Below are positions 42,877 through 51,564 of a stretch of DNA of 64,000 nt, in pieces. A program made the position numbers and the translations under genes. Position 1 is the first letter of the stretch. Each line of letters begins with the position of its first letter. The stretch comes from Ewingella sp963519305 (GTDB lineage Bacteria > Pseudomonadota > Gammaproteobacteria > Enterobacterales > Enterobacteriaceae): NCBI GenBank assembly GCA_963519305.1, contig CAUQMS010000020.1, positions 1-64,000 of the forward strand, read 5' to 3'. The notes under the pieces are model-generated. The model made no database searches. It saw nothing but the letters and a program-made list of their open reading frames with translations, and had not been told where the DNA came from.

Positions 42877-43643
42877 GTACGCAACCTCTGTTAGCAGTCG
42901 AAGGCCTGATGATGCGTTTCGGCGGTTTGCTGGCGGTCAACAACGTCGCGCTAAACCTCAATCAGGGCGAAATTGTCTCGCTGATTGGCCCGAACGGGGC
43001 CGGTAAAACGACAGTATTTAACTGCCTGACCGGTTTCTATAAGCCGAGCGGGGGCACCATCAAACTGCGCGACCAGCATCTCGAAGGTTTACCGGGGCAG
43101 AAAATTGCCCGTATGGGGGTGGTGCGCACTTTCCAGCATGTGCGGCTATTTCGTGAAATGACGGTGATCGAAAACCTGCTGGTGGCACAGCATCAGCATC
43201 TGAAAAGCGGTGTGCTGGCCGGGCTTTTCAAAACGCCGGGCTTTCGCCGTGCTGAAGCCGAAGCACTCGATCGCGCTGCAGATTGGCTCGAGCGCGTCGG
43301 TTTGCTGGAACTGGCCAACCGTCAGGCGGGCAATCTGGCGTACGGCCAGCAACGCCGTCTGGAGATTGTGCGTTGTATGGTCACCCGGCCTGAAATCCTG
43401 ATGCTCGATGAGCCGGCAGCGGGCCTTAACCCGCGCGAAACCGATGAGCTGAACCAGCTGATCGCCGAACTGCGTAACCAGCACAACGTTTCTGTCCTGC
43501 TTATCGAGCATGACATGAAACTGGTGATGGGGATTTCCGACCGTATCTACGTGGTTAATCAGGGAACGCCGCTGGCGCAGGGCACTCCGGCAGAAATTCG
43601 TAATAATCCGGATGTGATCCGTGCGTATCTTGGCGAAGGATAA
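42873..43643 (+). CDS. livG: Branched-chain amino-acid ABC ATPase LivG
   Basis: A 256-residue ATPase. Walker A is GPNGAGKTT, the signature region is LAYGQQRRLEI, the long insertion between them is characteristic of LivG (about 100-145), and Walker B is ILMLDEPAAGL. It pairs with LivF. The next gene starts 13 nt later. Confidence 0.97.
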   Translation: MSTQPLLAVEGLMMRFGGLLAVNNVALNLNQGEIVSLIGPNGAGKTTVFNCLTGFYKPSGGTIKLRDQHLEGLPGQKIARMGVVRTFQHVRLFREMTVIENLLVAQHQHLKSGVLAGLFKTPGFRRAEAEALDRAADWLERVGLLELANRQAGNLAYGQQRRLEIVRCMVTRPEILMLDEPAAGLNPRETDELNQLIAELRNQHNVSVLLIEHDMKLVMGISDRIYVVNQGTPLAQGTPAEIRNNPDVIRAYLGEG

Positions 43644-43656
43644 GGGGCAGAACACG

Positions 43657-44358
43657 ATGTTGTCATTCAATCAGGTATCCGCCCACTACGGCAAAATTCA
43701 GGCACTGCACGACGTCAGCCTGCACATTGATCAGGGTGAAATCGTCACGCTTATCGGTGCGAATGGTGCGGGAAAAACCACACTGCTCGGCAGTTTATGC
43801 GGCGATCCGCGTGCGTCCAGCGGTTCAATTCTCTTTGAAGGTCAGGACATTACCCAGTGGCCGACGGCGAAAATCATGCGCGGCGATATCGCGATTGTGC
43901 CTGAAGGGCGCCGGGTGTTTTCCCGTATGACGGTGGAAGAGAATCTGGCGATGGGCGGTTTTTTCGCTACCCGCGACCAGTATCAGGCCCGGCTGCTGAA
44001 GGTTTTTGAACTGTTCCCACGTCTGAAAGAGCGTCGTGCTCAGCGCTCCGGCACTATGTCTGGCGGTGAACAACAGATGCTGGCGATTGGCCGTGCGCTG
44101 ATGAGCCAGCCGCGCCTGTTGCTGCTTGACGAGCCGTCGCTGGGTCTGGCGCCGATCATCATCCAGCAGATTTTCGATACTATCCAGCAGTTGCGTGAAG
44201 AGGGCATGACCATCTTCCTCGTGGAACAGAATGCCAATCAGGCGCTGAAGCTGGCTGATCGTGGTTATGTGCTGGAAAACGGTCATGTGGTGCTGGAAGA
44301 TACGGGGGCGGCGTTACTGGCGAATGAAGCGGTGCGCAGTGCCTATCTTGGCGCGTAA
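43657..44358 (+). CDS. livF: Branched-chain amino-acid ABC ATPase LivF
   Basis: A 233-residue ATPase and the last gene of livHMGF. Walker A is GANGAGKTT, the signature MSGGEQQML, and Walker B LLLLDEPSLGL. The start at 43657 (MLSFNQVSAHYG) has an AGGGG ribosome-binding site; an in-frame GTG at 43621 lies within livG and is unlikely. A terminator follows 38 nt later. Confidence 0.97.
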   Translation: MLSFNQVSAHYGKIQALHDVSLHIDQGEIVTLIGANGAGKTTLLGSLCGDPRASSGSILFEGQDITQWPTAKIMRGDIAIVPEGRRVFSRMTVEENLAMGGFFATRDQYQARLLKVFELFPRLKERRAQRSGTMSGGEQQMLAIGRALMSQPRLLLLDEPSLGLAPIIIQQIFDTIQQLREEGMTIFLVEQNANQALKLADRGYVLENGHVVLEDTGAALLANEAVRSAYLGA

Positions 44359-44395
44359 AATACGGCGATAATCAGCCGCAGATCGCATCAGTAAA

Positions 44396-44427
44396 AAAAA
44401 CCGCACGGCCGGCGCTTTGCGGTTTTT
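44396..44427 (+). terminator. Terminator of the liv operon
   Basis: AAAAACCGCA and TGCGGTTTTT pair around a GC-rich 12-base loop that itself contains CGGCCG. The T run follows directly. Confidence 0.9.
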
Positions 44428-44490
44428 ATTTTTGGTTTAAATTACTTTAATTAACATCTCATTAAATTTTACGCATCATCTGGAGCGGCA

Positions 44491-45678
44491 ATGAATACAG
44501 AGGGTTTACTCGCCAACCGCATGGCCCGGATCAAAAGTTCGGCCATCAGGGAGTTACTGAAACAAAGCAAAATGGAAGGCGTTATTTCACTGGCGGGTGG
44601 TATTCCTTCGGCGGCGCTGTTTGATTTCGAAGGGCTGAAGCTGGCGACGCAAATGGCCATTACCGAACAGCCTGAGCATGCTTTCCAGTATGGGCTTACC
44701 GAAGGCAGCCACACGCTGCGCCAGCGCATTGTTGAACTGTGCGCCGATCGCGGTGTTCTGGCTTCGGCGGAAGATATCGTCGTCACCGCGGGATCCCAGC
44801 AGGCGCTGGATCTGGTGATGCGTGCGGTGGTCAATCCGGGTGATGTGATGGTGGTGGAGAGCCCGACCTATCTGGCGGCGTTACAAACGCTGGAACTGGC
44901 TGAAGCGAAAATGATGACCGTCGGGTCGGATGCCGATGGAATGCGGGTAGACGAACTGGCAGAACTGCTGGAAACGCAAACAATCAAAGGTGTTTATCTG
45001 GTGCCGACCTTTGGCAACCCGAGCGGTGTGACACTGAGCCGCGCCCGCCGCGAGCAGCTGGTGAAACTGGCGGTGAAACACCACTTCCTGATCATCGAAG
45101 ATGATCCTTATGGCGAGCTGCGCTTTACCGACGAACGCCAGCCGACGCTATATCAGCTGGCGCATGAGATGTACGGGCACGCTGAAAACGTCATCTACAC
45201 CTCGACCTTCTCCAAAATTCTGGCCCCCGGCCTGCGCCTGGGCTGGGTGATTATGCCCGCCTGGCTGCTGCGTAATGTGGCGATCATCAAACAAGCCGCA
45301 GACCTGCACGCCAGCGCGCTGTCGCAATCGGTGGCTGAATGTTATCTCGGTCTGAACCGCATGACGGCACAGGTCGAAAAAATCCGCGCCGCCTACAAGA
45401 AAAAATGTGAGGTTCTGGCACAACTGCTGGAAAGCGAATTGGGTGACGTACTGACGTTCGAATACCCGAAAGGTGGCATGTTCCTTTGGGCTAAATTCCG
45501 TGAACCGCGCAGTTGCAGCGAATGGCTGAAAAAGACCCTGGAGCAGGGTGTAGTCTTTGTCCCCGGCGAATATTTCTTTGCCGAGAACCCCGATCACTCT
45601 ACCTTCCGTTTGTCCTTCGCCACGGCCACGGAAGAGCAAATGCAGGAAGCCGTTGCCCGCCTGAAACGCGCTTTATAG
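44491..45678 (+). CDS. PLP-dependent aminotransferase (fold type I, LysN/2-aminoadipate-like)
   Basis: A 395-residue class I/II aminotransferase. The Schiff-base lysine is Lys242 (STFSKILAPGLRLGW), and the pyridine-nitrogen aspartate and adjacent tyrosine lie in EDDPYG (204-208). The N-terminus VISLAGGIPSAALF and the C-terminal layout resemble the 2-aminoadipate/LysN and MocR-aminotransferase group rather than AspC. There is no N-terminal helix-turn-helix, so it is an enzyme and not a MocR regulator. The substrate is unknown. Its position between the liv and ugp operons, with terminators on both sides, suggests its own promoter. E. coli has no gene here. Confidence 0.85.
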   Translation: MNTEGLLANRMARIKSSAIRELLKQSKMEGVISLAGGIPSAALFDFEGLKLATQMAITEQPEHAFQYGLTEGSHTLRQRIVELCADRGVLASAEDIVVTAGSQQALDLVMRAVVNPGDVMVVESPTYLAALQTLELAEAKMMTVGSDADGMRVDELAELLETQTIKGVYLVPTFGNPSGVTLSRARREQLVKLAVKHHFLIIEDDPYGELRFTDERQPTLYQLAHEMYGHAENVIYTSTFSKILAPGLRLGWVIMPAWLLRNVAIIKQAADLHASALSQSVAECYLGLNRMTAQVEKIRAAYKKKCEVLAQLLESELGDVLTFEYPKGGMFLWAKFREPRSCSEWLKKTLEQGVVFVPGEYFFAENPDHSTFRLSFATATEEQMQEAVARLKRAL

Positions 45679-45683
45679 TCCCG

Positions 45684-45717
45684 AAGGCGTATTGCGCCCG
45701 CAATACGCCTTGTTCTG
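45684..45717 (+). terminator. Stem-loop terminator after the aminotransferase gene
   Basis: A 13-bp perfect stem, AAGGCGTATTGCG with CGCAATACGCCTT, lies 6 nt past the stop codon. The T run is imperfect (GTTCTG), so termination may be partial. Confidence 0.7.
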
Positions 45718-45751
45718 CTCCAGTAAAAGTTGCCATCTCCCCGTCACCTGC

Positions 45752-45817
45752 ACTTCATGCTTCTGTAACCTTATTGTCATTTAAAGGTTATTTTTCTGTC
45801 ATTTACGCATGTCATCT
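45752..45817 (+). promoter_or_regulatory. PhoB-binding region (tandem pho-box units) of the ugp operon
   Basis: Units with 11-bp spacing begin at 45752, 45763, 45774, 45785, 45796 and 45807. The clear ones read CTGTAAC-CTTA, TTGTCAT-TTAA and CTGTCAT-TTAC against the PhoB half-site CTGTCAT followed by an A/T-rich four-base spacer; the outer units are weaker. E. coli ugpB is a known Pho-regulon gene. Confidence 0.85.
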
Positions 45818-45881
45818 TGGCTCCCGAATCAGAAAGTCTTTATCACACTGACATCACACCAGCCCTCTTCAGGAGACAAGC

Positions 45882-47198
45882 ATGCTTAAGCACGCTGTTA
45901 CAAAAACGACACTTTGCATCGCACTGGCATTCGCGTTTAGCACCCAGGCGATGGCGGTTACGGAAATTCCTTTCTGGCACTCAATGGATGGCGAGTTGGG
46001 TAAAGAGGTGAATTCTCTGGCCGACCGTTTTAACCAGACCCACCCGGACGTCAAAATCGTGCCGGTATTCAAGGGCAAATATGACGAAAGCCTGGCGGCG
46101 GGCATTGCCGCGTACCGTACCGGTAAGGCTCCGGCCATTTTGCAGGTATACGAAGTCGGCACCGCGACCATGATGGCCAGCAAGGCGATTAAGCCGGTCT
46201 ATGAAGTGTTCGCCGATGCGGGCATCAAAGAAGATGTGTCCCAGTTCGTACCAACGGTTTCCGGTTACTACTCCGACTCCAAAGGACGCCTGCTTTCGCA
46301 GCCGTTTAACAGCTCCACGCCGGTGCTGTACTACAACAAAGACGCTTTTAAGAAAGCCGGTCTGAACCCGGACCAGCCACCAAAAACCTGGCAGGACATG
46401 GCGGCTTACACTGAGAAGTTGCGTCAGTCAGGCGTGAAATGTGGTTACGCCAGCGGCTGGCAGGGCTGGATCCAGATTGAGAACTTCAGTGCCTGGCATG
46501 GTTTGCCAATCGCCACCAAAAACAATGGCTTCGACGGTACTGACGCGGTTCTGGTGTTCAACAAACCTGAGCAGGTTAAGCACATTCAGATGCTCGAAGA
46601 CATGAACAAGAAAGGTGACTTCACCTATCTTGGCCGTAAAGACGAGTCTACCGCCAAGTTCTACAACGGTGACTGTGCCATGACCACGGCATCTTCAGGT
46701 TCACTGGCAGATATCCGCCAGTACGCCAAATTCAACTACGGCGTAGGCATGATGCCTTACGACGCTGACGTGAAGGGCGCACCACAAAACGCCATCATCG
46801 GCGGTGCCAGCCTGTGGGTGATGAATGGGAAAGACAAAGAGACTTACAAAGGCGTGGCAGAATTCCTGCAATTCCTGACAACACCGGCGATCGCCGCGGA
46901 ATGGCATCAGAAAACCGGTTATCTGCCGGTCACGACAGCCGCGTATGAGCTGACGAAACAGCAAGGTTTCTACGACAAGAATCCAGGGTCTGACGTCGCC
47001 ACTCGCCAGATGATGAATAAGCCACCGTTACCGTTCACCAAAGGTCTGCGTCTGGGCAACATGCCACAGATTCGTACCATCGTGGACGAAGAGCTGGAAA
47101 GTGTGTGGAGCGGTCAGAAGACGGCTCAGCAGGCTCTCGACTCCGCGGTGCAGCGCGGTAATCTTCTGCTGCGTCGCTTCGAAGCTTCCACTAAGTAA
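45882..47198 (+). CDS. ugpB: sn-Glycerol-3-phosphate binding protein UgpB
   Basis: A 438-residue periplasmic binding-protein precursor of the Ugp ABC importer. The signal peptide ends near AMA/VTEI at residue 25. The mature protein starts EIPFWHSMDGELG and shows the family segment NSSTPVLYYNKDAF. It binds glycerol-3-phosphate and glycerophosphocholine. It is the first gene of ugpBAECQ behind the PhoB sites. A 232-bp spacer with repeat copy C separates it from ugpA, so the binding protein may be made in excess. Confidence 0.97.
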   Translation: MLKHAVTKTTLCIALAFAFSTQAMAVTEIPFWHSMDGELGKEVNSLADRFNQTHPDVKIVPVFKGKYDESLAAGIAAYRTGKAPAILQVYEVGTATMMASKAIKPVYEVFADAGIKEDVSQFVPTVSGYYSDSKGRLLSQPFNSSTPVLYYNKDAFKKAGLNPDQPPKTWQDMAAYTEKLRQSGVKCGYASGWQGWIQIENFSAWHGLPIATKNNGFDGTDAVLVFNKPEQVKHIQMLEDMNKKGDFTYLGRKDESTAKFYNGDCAMTTASSGSLADIRQYAKFNYGVGMMPYDADVKGAPQNAIIGGASLWVMNGKDKETYKGVAEFLQFLTTPAIAAEWHQKTGYLPVTTAAYELTKQQGFYDKNPGSDVATRQMMNKPPLPFTKGLRLGNMPQIRTIVDEELESVWSGQKTAQQALDSAVQRGNLLLRRFEASTK

Positions 47199-47208
47199 GC
47201 CGGCTATT

Positions 47209-47368
47209 GCGCTTTGCCAGACCGGGATTGGGCAGTGCTCGCACAAAGGCAGTAGCCTTTGTGCGAGCAAGGGCGGCACGGAGGGGGAGTGAAACGAATA
47301 CTCCTCATGGACGTTGTGTCCACTCCGGGAGCTGTGCGCTGTCCTCACCCAGTCTGACTTCGCTCGCT
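47209..47368 (+). repeat. Structured intergenic repeat, copy C (diverged, with inserted hairpin)
   Basis: It shares GCAGTGCTCG with the start of the copy A/B core (47232-47241), then has extra sequence. It resumes at 47303 with TCCTCATGGAC-GTTGT-GTCCACTCCGG, the counterpart of the core hairpin. The left arm (about 47213-47231) and right arm (about 47343-47362) stay partly complementary. Direction and distance from the upstream stop codon are as in copies A and B. Confidence 0.7.
47237..47268. repeat. Perfect 14-bp hairpin in the ugpB-ugpA spacer
   Basis: GCTCGCACAAAGGC (47237-47250) and GCCTTTGTGCGAGC (47255-47268) are fully complementary around AGTA. No T run follows. The hairpin begins within the conserved start of repeat copy C. 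It may protect ugpB mRNA from 3' decay. Confidence 0.85.
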
Positions 47369-47430
47369 ACGTCTCGTTCCGAGTTATTTGTGTTTGTCAT
47401 TCATCTTTTCGCATTAACGAGTAACCCAAT

Positions 47431-48318
47431 ATGAGTTCACACCGCCCCGGTTTTGGTTGTAGCTGGCTGCCCTATGCTTTAGTGCTGCCACAACTGCTGA
47501 TCACGGCAATCTTCTTTTTATGGCCTGCCGGTCAGGCGCTGTGGTATTCGGTCCAGACGCTTGATCCCTTCGGTTTATCGAGCCAGTTCGTGGGCCTGAG
47601 CAACTTCGAGCAGTTGTTCCAGGACCCGTATTACCTTGAGTCTTTTTACACCACTTTGAAATTCAGTTTCCTGGTGGCGTTTATCGGCCTTGCCGTTTCC
47701 CTGTTTTTTGCCGCCCTGGTGGACCACGTGGTGCGCGCCAGCCGAATTTACCAGACGCTGATGATCCTGCCCTACGCCGTAGCCCCTGCGGTTGCCGCCG
47801 TGCTGTGGATGTTTCTTTTCAGCCCCGGTCTTGGCCTTATCACCCATTTCCTCGGTTCGATTGGCTACAACTGGAACCACGCGCAGAACAGCGGGCAAGC
47901 GATGTTCCTGGTCGTGCTGGCATCGGTGTGGAAACAGGTCAGCTACAACTTCCTGTTCTTCCTTGCGGCGCTGCAATCTATTCCAAAATCACTGGTGGAA
48001 GCGGCGGCCATTGACGGCGCCGGCCCGGTGCGGCGCTTCTTCAACCTGGTGCTCCCACTGATTTCGCCGGTCAGCTTCTTCCTGCTGGTGGTCAATCTGG
48101 TGTACGCCTTCTTCGACACCTTCCCGGTGATCGATGCCGCGACCGGCGGCGGTCCGGTACAGGCCACGACCACGCTGATTTACAAAGTGTACCGCGAAGG
48201 TTTCGCCGGTCTGGATCTCTCCAGCTCCGCCGCACAATCGGTGGTACTGATGATGCTGGTGTGCGGCCTGACGTTTATTCAGTTCCGTTTCGTCGAACGT
48301 AAGGTGCGTTACCAATGA
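47431..48318 (+). CDS. ugpA: Glycerol-3-phosphate ABC permease UgpA
   Basis: A 295-residue permease of the MalF type with six helices. The cytoplasmic coupling motif EAAAIDGAGPVRRFFNLVLPLISP (EAA loop) is at about 190-213. Length equals E. coli UgpA. It overlaps ugpE by 4 bp. Confidence 0.97.
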   Translation: MSSHRPGFGCSWLPYALVLPQLLITAIFFLWPAGQALWYSVQTLDPFGLSSQFVGLSNFEQLFQDPYYLESFYTTLKFSFLVAFIGLAVSLFFAALVDHVVRASRIYQTLMILPYAVAPAVAAVLWMFLFSPGLGLITHFLGSIGYNWNHAQNSGQAMFLVVLASVWKQVSYNFLFFLAALQSIPKSLVEAAAIDGAGPVRRFFNLVLPLISPVSFFLLVVNLVYAFFDTFPVIDAATGGGPVQATTTLIYKVYREGFAGLDLSSSAAQSVVLMMLVCGLTFIQFRFVERKVRYQ

Positions 48319-49160
48319 TTGAGAACCGCAGAGGGCTGGATATTTTCAGCCACATTATGCTGATCCTCGGCGTGCTGGTGATCCTGTTTCCGCTGTACGT
48401 CGCGTTTGTCGCCGCCACGCTGGATAACAAACAGATCTATGAAGTGCCGATGAGCCTGATCCCCGGTACCCACCTGTGGGAGAACATTCGCGCCATCTGG
48501 TCACAGGGCGTGGGCGACAACAGCCCGGCGTTTGGCCGCATGTTGATCAACAGCTTTATCATGGCAATGGTGATCACTATCGGGAAGATTTCGGTGTCGA
48601 TGCTTTCGGCGTACGCCATCGTCTATTTCCGTTTTCCGCTGCGTAACCTGTTCTTCTGGCTCATTTTCCTCACCCTGATGCTGCCGGTGGAAGTGCGTAT
48701 TTTCCCGACCATTCAGGTGATCGCTAATCTGAATATGCTCGACAGCTACACCGGCCTGACGTTGCCGCTGATGGCCTCGGCCACTGCTACGTTTCTGTTC
48801 CGTCAGTTCTTTATGACCCTGCCGGATGAACTGCTGGAAGCGGCACGCATCGATGGCGCGGGCGCTATGCGCTTTTTCTGGGACATCGTGCTGCCGCTGT
48901 CGAAAACCAATCTGGCGGCGCTGTTTGTCATCACTTTCATCTACGGCTGGAACCAGTATCTGTGGCCGATTCTGATCACCAGTGATGCCTCGATGGGCAC
49001 AGCGGTGGCCGGGATCAAAAGCATGATTTCTTCCGGCGACGGTTCTACCCAGTGGAATCAGGTAATGGCAGCGATGATTTTGACTTTATTGCCCCCGCTT
49101 GCGGTGGTGCTCCTGATGCAGCGCTGGTTTGTGCGCGGTCTGGTAGACAGTGAGAAGTAA
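48315..49160 (+). CDS. ugpE: Glycerol-3-phosphate ABC permease UgpE
   Basis: A 281-residue permease of the MalG type with six helices and the EAA loop EAARIDGAGAMRFFWDIVLPL at about 176-196. Length equals E. coli UgpE. It forms the membrane pore with UgpA. Confidence 0.97.
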   Translation: MIENRRGLDIFSHIMLILGVLVILFPLYVAFVAATLDNKQIYEVPMSLIPGTHLWENIRAIWSQGVGDNSPAFGRMLINSFIMAMVITIGKISVSMLSAYAIVYFRFPLRNLFFWLIFLTLMLPVEVRIFPTIQVIANLNMLDSYTGLTLPLMASATATFLFRQFFMTLPDELLEAARIDGAGAMRFFWDIVLPLSKTNLAALFVITFIYGWNQYLWPILITSDASMGTAVAGIKSMISSGDGSTQWNQVMAAMILTLLPPLAVVLLMQRWFVRGLVDSEK

Positions 49161-49166
49161 TGCGAA

Positions 49167-50240
49167 ATGGCTAATTTAAAATTACAGGCAGTGACAAAAT
49201 CGTACGACGGTAAAAATCAGATTATCCAGAGCATCGATCTGGACGTCGCGGACGGTGAATTTATTGTGATGGTCGGCCCGTCGGGCTGCGGAAAATCTAC
49301 GCTGCTGCGCATGGTGGCAGGGCTGGAGCGCACGACCAGCGGCGATATATACATCAACGATCAGCGCGTCACCGAGATGGAACCCAAAGATCGCGGCATC
49401 GCGATGGTCTTTCAGAACTACGCGCTCTATCCACACATGAGCGTGTTTGACAACATGGCCTATGGCCTGAAAATTCGCGGTTTCGGCAAGGCGCAGATCC
49501 ACGCCCGTGTCGAAGAAGCGGCCCGTATTCTCGAACTTGGCCCGCTGCTCAAACGCAAACCGCGTGAGTTGTCCGGCGGCCAGCGGCAGCGTGTCGCCAT
49601 GGGCCGCGCTATTGTGCGTGAACCGGCGGTATTCCTGTTCGATGAACCGTTGTCGAACCTTGATGCCAAGCTGCGTGTGCAGATGCGCCTCGAGCTGCAA
49701 CAACTGCACCGCCGCCTGCGCACCACCAGTTTGTATGTGACGCACGATCAGGTCGAAGCCATGACGCTGGCCGAGCGGGTAATTGTCATGAACAAAGGCG
49801 TCGCCGAGCAGATCGGTACGCCGTCAGACGTTTACCGCCGTCCGGCCACGCTGTTTGTCGCGAGCTTTATTGGCTCACCGGCCATGAACCTTTTGCCGGG
49901 CACCCTTGCCAGCGATGGTACGTCACTGGTGATGGAGGGAGGCTTCGAGCTGCCGCTTAGCAAACCGCGCCCGGAGTGGGGCGGACGTGAGCTGACCGTG
50001 GGCATCCGGCCGGAACATATTCAGCTGTCTGAAGACCGGGACACCGGCATTCCTCTGAATCTCACCACGCTGGAGCTGCTGGGTGCCGATAACCTGGCGC
50101 ACGGCAAATGGGCGGGCAGCGGCGTAGTGGTCCGGCTCAATCATGAAGTTTGTCCGGAGCCGGGCACACAGTTACGTTTGGTTTTGCCGACGAACGCGCT
50201 ACACTTTTTCGATTCACACAGCGGATCACGAATGGAGTAA
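49167..50240 (+). CDS. ugpC: Glycerol-3-phosphate ABC ATPase UgpC
   Basis: A 357-residue ATPase of the MalK/CUT1 class. Walker A is GPSGCGKST, the signature LSGGQRQRVAMG, and Walker B FLFDEPLSNLD. The C-terminal TOBE regulatory domain (about 235-357) contains VGIRPEHIQL and could receive inhibitory signals, as shown for phosphate acting on UgpC. It starts 6 nt after ugpE. Confidence 0.97.
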   Translation: MANLKLQAVTKSYDGKNQIIQSIDLDVADGEFIVMVGPSGCGKSTLLRMVAGLERTTSGDIYINDQRVTEMEPKDRGIAMVFQNYALYPHMSVFDNMAYGLKIRGFGKAQIHARVEEAARILELGPLLKRKPRELSGGQRQRVAMGRAIVREPAVFLFDEPLSNLDAKLRVQMRLELQQLHRRLRTTSLYVTHDQVEAMTLAERVIVMNKGVAEQIGTPSDVYRRPATLFVASFIGSPAMNLLPGTLASDGTSLVMEGGFELPLSKPRPEWGGRELTVGIRPEHIQLSEDRDTGIPLNLTTLELLGADNLAHGKWAGSGVVVRLNHEVCPEPGTQLRLVLPTNALHFFDSHSGSRME

Positions 50241-50243
50241 AAC

Positions 50244-50984
50244 ATGTCAGTCTGGCCTTATCCACGGATTGTGGCGCATCGCGGCGGCGGTTCGCTGGCC
50301 CCGGAAAATACCCTTGCCGCCATCGATATGGGCGCGAAATACGGCCATACCATGATTGAGTTCGACGCCAAACTGGCGCAGGACGGCGAAATTTTCCTGT
50401 TGCATGACGACACCCTGAACCGCACCAGCAATGGCTGGGGTGTAGCGGGTGAGCTGAGCTGGAACAAATTGCATGAGCTGGATGCCGGTGGCTGGTACAG
50501 CGCGGCCTTCAAAGGCGAAAAATTGCCGACGCTGGCTCAGGTGGCGAAACGCTGCGCACAGCATAACATGATGGCAAACATCGAAATAAAACCGACCACT
50601 GGCACAGACATGCAAACAGGCACTCAGGTCGCGCTGGCAGCGCGTGAGCTGTGGAAAGATTTGGCCGCACCGCCTTTGCTCTCCTCGTTCGAATTTGACG
50701 CGCTGGTCGCCGCCAAAAAGGCAGCACCGGAGTTGCCGCGTGGATTACTGATGGATGAATGGCGCTACGACTGGAAAAACCTGACCGACGAGCTGGAATG
50801 TGTGTCGCTGCACCTCAACCATAAAGTGCTGACCGCTGAGCGGGTCAAAGAGATCAAAGACGCGGGCCTGCATATTCTGGTTTATACGGTGAATAAACCC
50901 GAACGCGCCCGCGAGCTGCTTGGCTGGGGCGTGGATTGCATCTGCACGGATAAGATTGATGTGATCGGGCCGGATTTCGTCTGA
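50244..50984 (+). CDS. ugpQ: Cytoplasmic glycerophosphodiester phosphodiesterase UgpQ
   Basis: A 246-residue cytoplasmic GDPD without a signal peptide. The catalytic/metal motif AHRGGGSLAPENT and the second His in FLLHDDTLNRTS are present. It cleaves glycerophosphodiesters imported by UgpBAEC to give glycerol-3-phosphate and alcohols. It is the last gene of the ugp operon, 3 nt after ugpC; length is close to E. coli (247). Confidence 0.97.
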   Translation: MSVWPYPRIVAHRGGGSLAPENTLAAIDMGAKYGHTMIEFDAKLAQDGEIFLLHDDTLNRTSNGWGVAGELSWNKLHELDAGGWYSAAFKGEKLPTLAQVAKRCAQHNMMANIEIKPTTGTDMQTGTQVALAARELWKDLAAPPLLSSFEFDALVAAKKAAPELPRGLLMDEWRYDWKNLTDELECVSLHLNHKVLTAERVKEIKDAGLHILVYTVNKPERARELLGWGVDCICTDKIDVIGPDFV

Positions 50985-50987
50985 GAA

Positions 50988-51016
50988 CTTCCTCCCCAGA
51001 CATCAGGGGAGGAAAG
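50988..51016. other. Stem-loop between convergent ugpQ and yhhA
   Basis: CTTCCTCCCC (50988-50997) nearly matches the complement of GGGGAGGAAAG (51006-51016) around AGACATCA. There is no T run on either strand, so it is a possible weak or Rho-assisted end of both transcripts. Confidence 0.55.
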
Positions 51017-51050
51017 AGAAAATGGGGAGATAGGCAAAGCAATTCAGCTG

Positions 51051-51365
51051 TCAGGGCGTCTGTTTCAAATTCTGCTGCAACTGCTGATTGTTCTGGTTCA
51101 GTTGCTGAGTTTGCAGACGCTGCTGATCGTTTTGAATCTGCGAACGCAGTCTGAGTTGTTGCTGTTGCTGGCTGTTATTGATTCCCTGCTGCAACTCGCG
51201 CTGTTGCATCTGCGAGTTAGTCTGCTGTTGTTGCTGCATCCGTTGCTGCGAGGGGTTATTCAACAGCTGCTGCGCACGGTCCGGCGGCGGGATCGTATCG
51301 GCCGAGGCGGCCTGTACGGCGAAAATCAGCGGGAAAACGGCTAAAAATCCATAAGAACGTTTCAT
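51051..51365 (-). CDS. yhhA: YhhA-like Gln-rich periplasmic protein (DUF2756)
   Basis: A 104-residue secreted protein. The signal peptide ends at ASA/DT (residue 22). About 32 of the 82 mature residues are glutamine, in heptad-like QQ repeats, so the mature part should be a long coiled coil or a disordered chain. The function is unknown. E. coli yhhA also lies next to ugpQ. It converges with ugpQ and is divergent from yigM. Confidence 0.88.
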   Translation of the reverse strand: MKRSYGFLAVFPLIFAVQAASADTIPPPDRAQQLLNNPSQQRMQQQQQTNSQMQQRELQQGINNSQQQQQLRLRSQIQNDQQRLQTQQLNQNNQQLQQNLKQTP

Positions 51366-51564
51366 CAGGTCATCCTCCTTTCAGTCATTCATTCAGTCTA
51401 CGTCATAGAACGATACAGCGTCGTCTGAAGCAGCACGGAACGCTTAAAGCGTGTGCTGGCTCTCGTTTGATTTAAAAGTGAACACTCGTCAACCGAATTT
51501 GCCCGCAAGCGCTAACCTACTTCGGTTACAATCAGCCATCTTCCTCCTTTTCGGGCTGAACTTC

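Larger units (their letters stand above)
47199..47430 (+). other. ugpB-ugpA spacer holding repeat elements
   Basis: This 232-bp spacer contains a diverged copy of the structured repeat (next entry) and a perfect 14-bp hairpin. No open frame in it looks coding. It breaks the otherwise very tight ugp operon, in which the other genes overlap or lie 3-6 nt apart. Confidence 0.75.

Noticed and set aside
47237..47268. Perfect hairpin as part of a CRISPR array
   Set aside because: There is a single palindrome with no direct repeats at regular spacing and no cas genes in the window.
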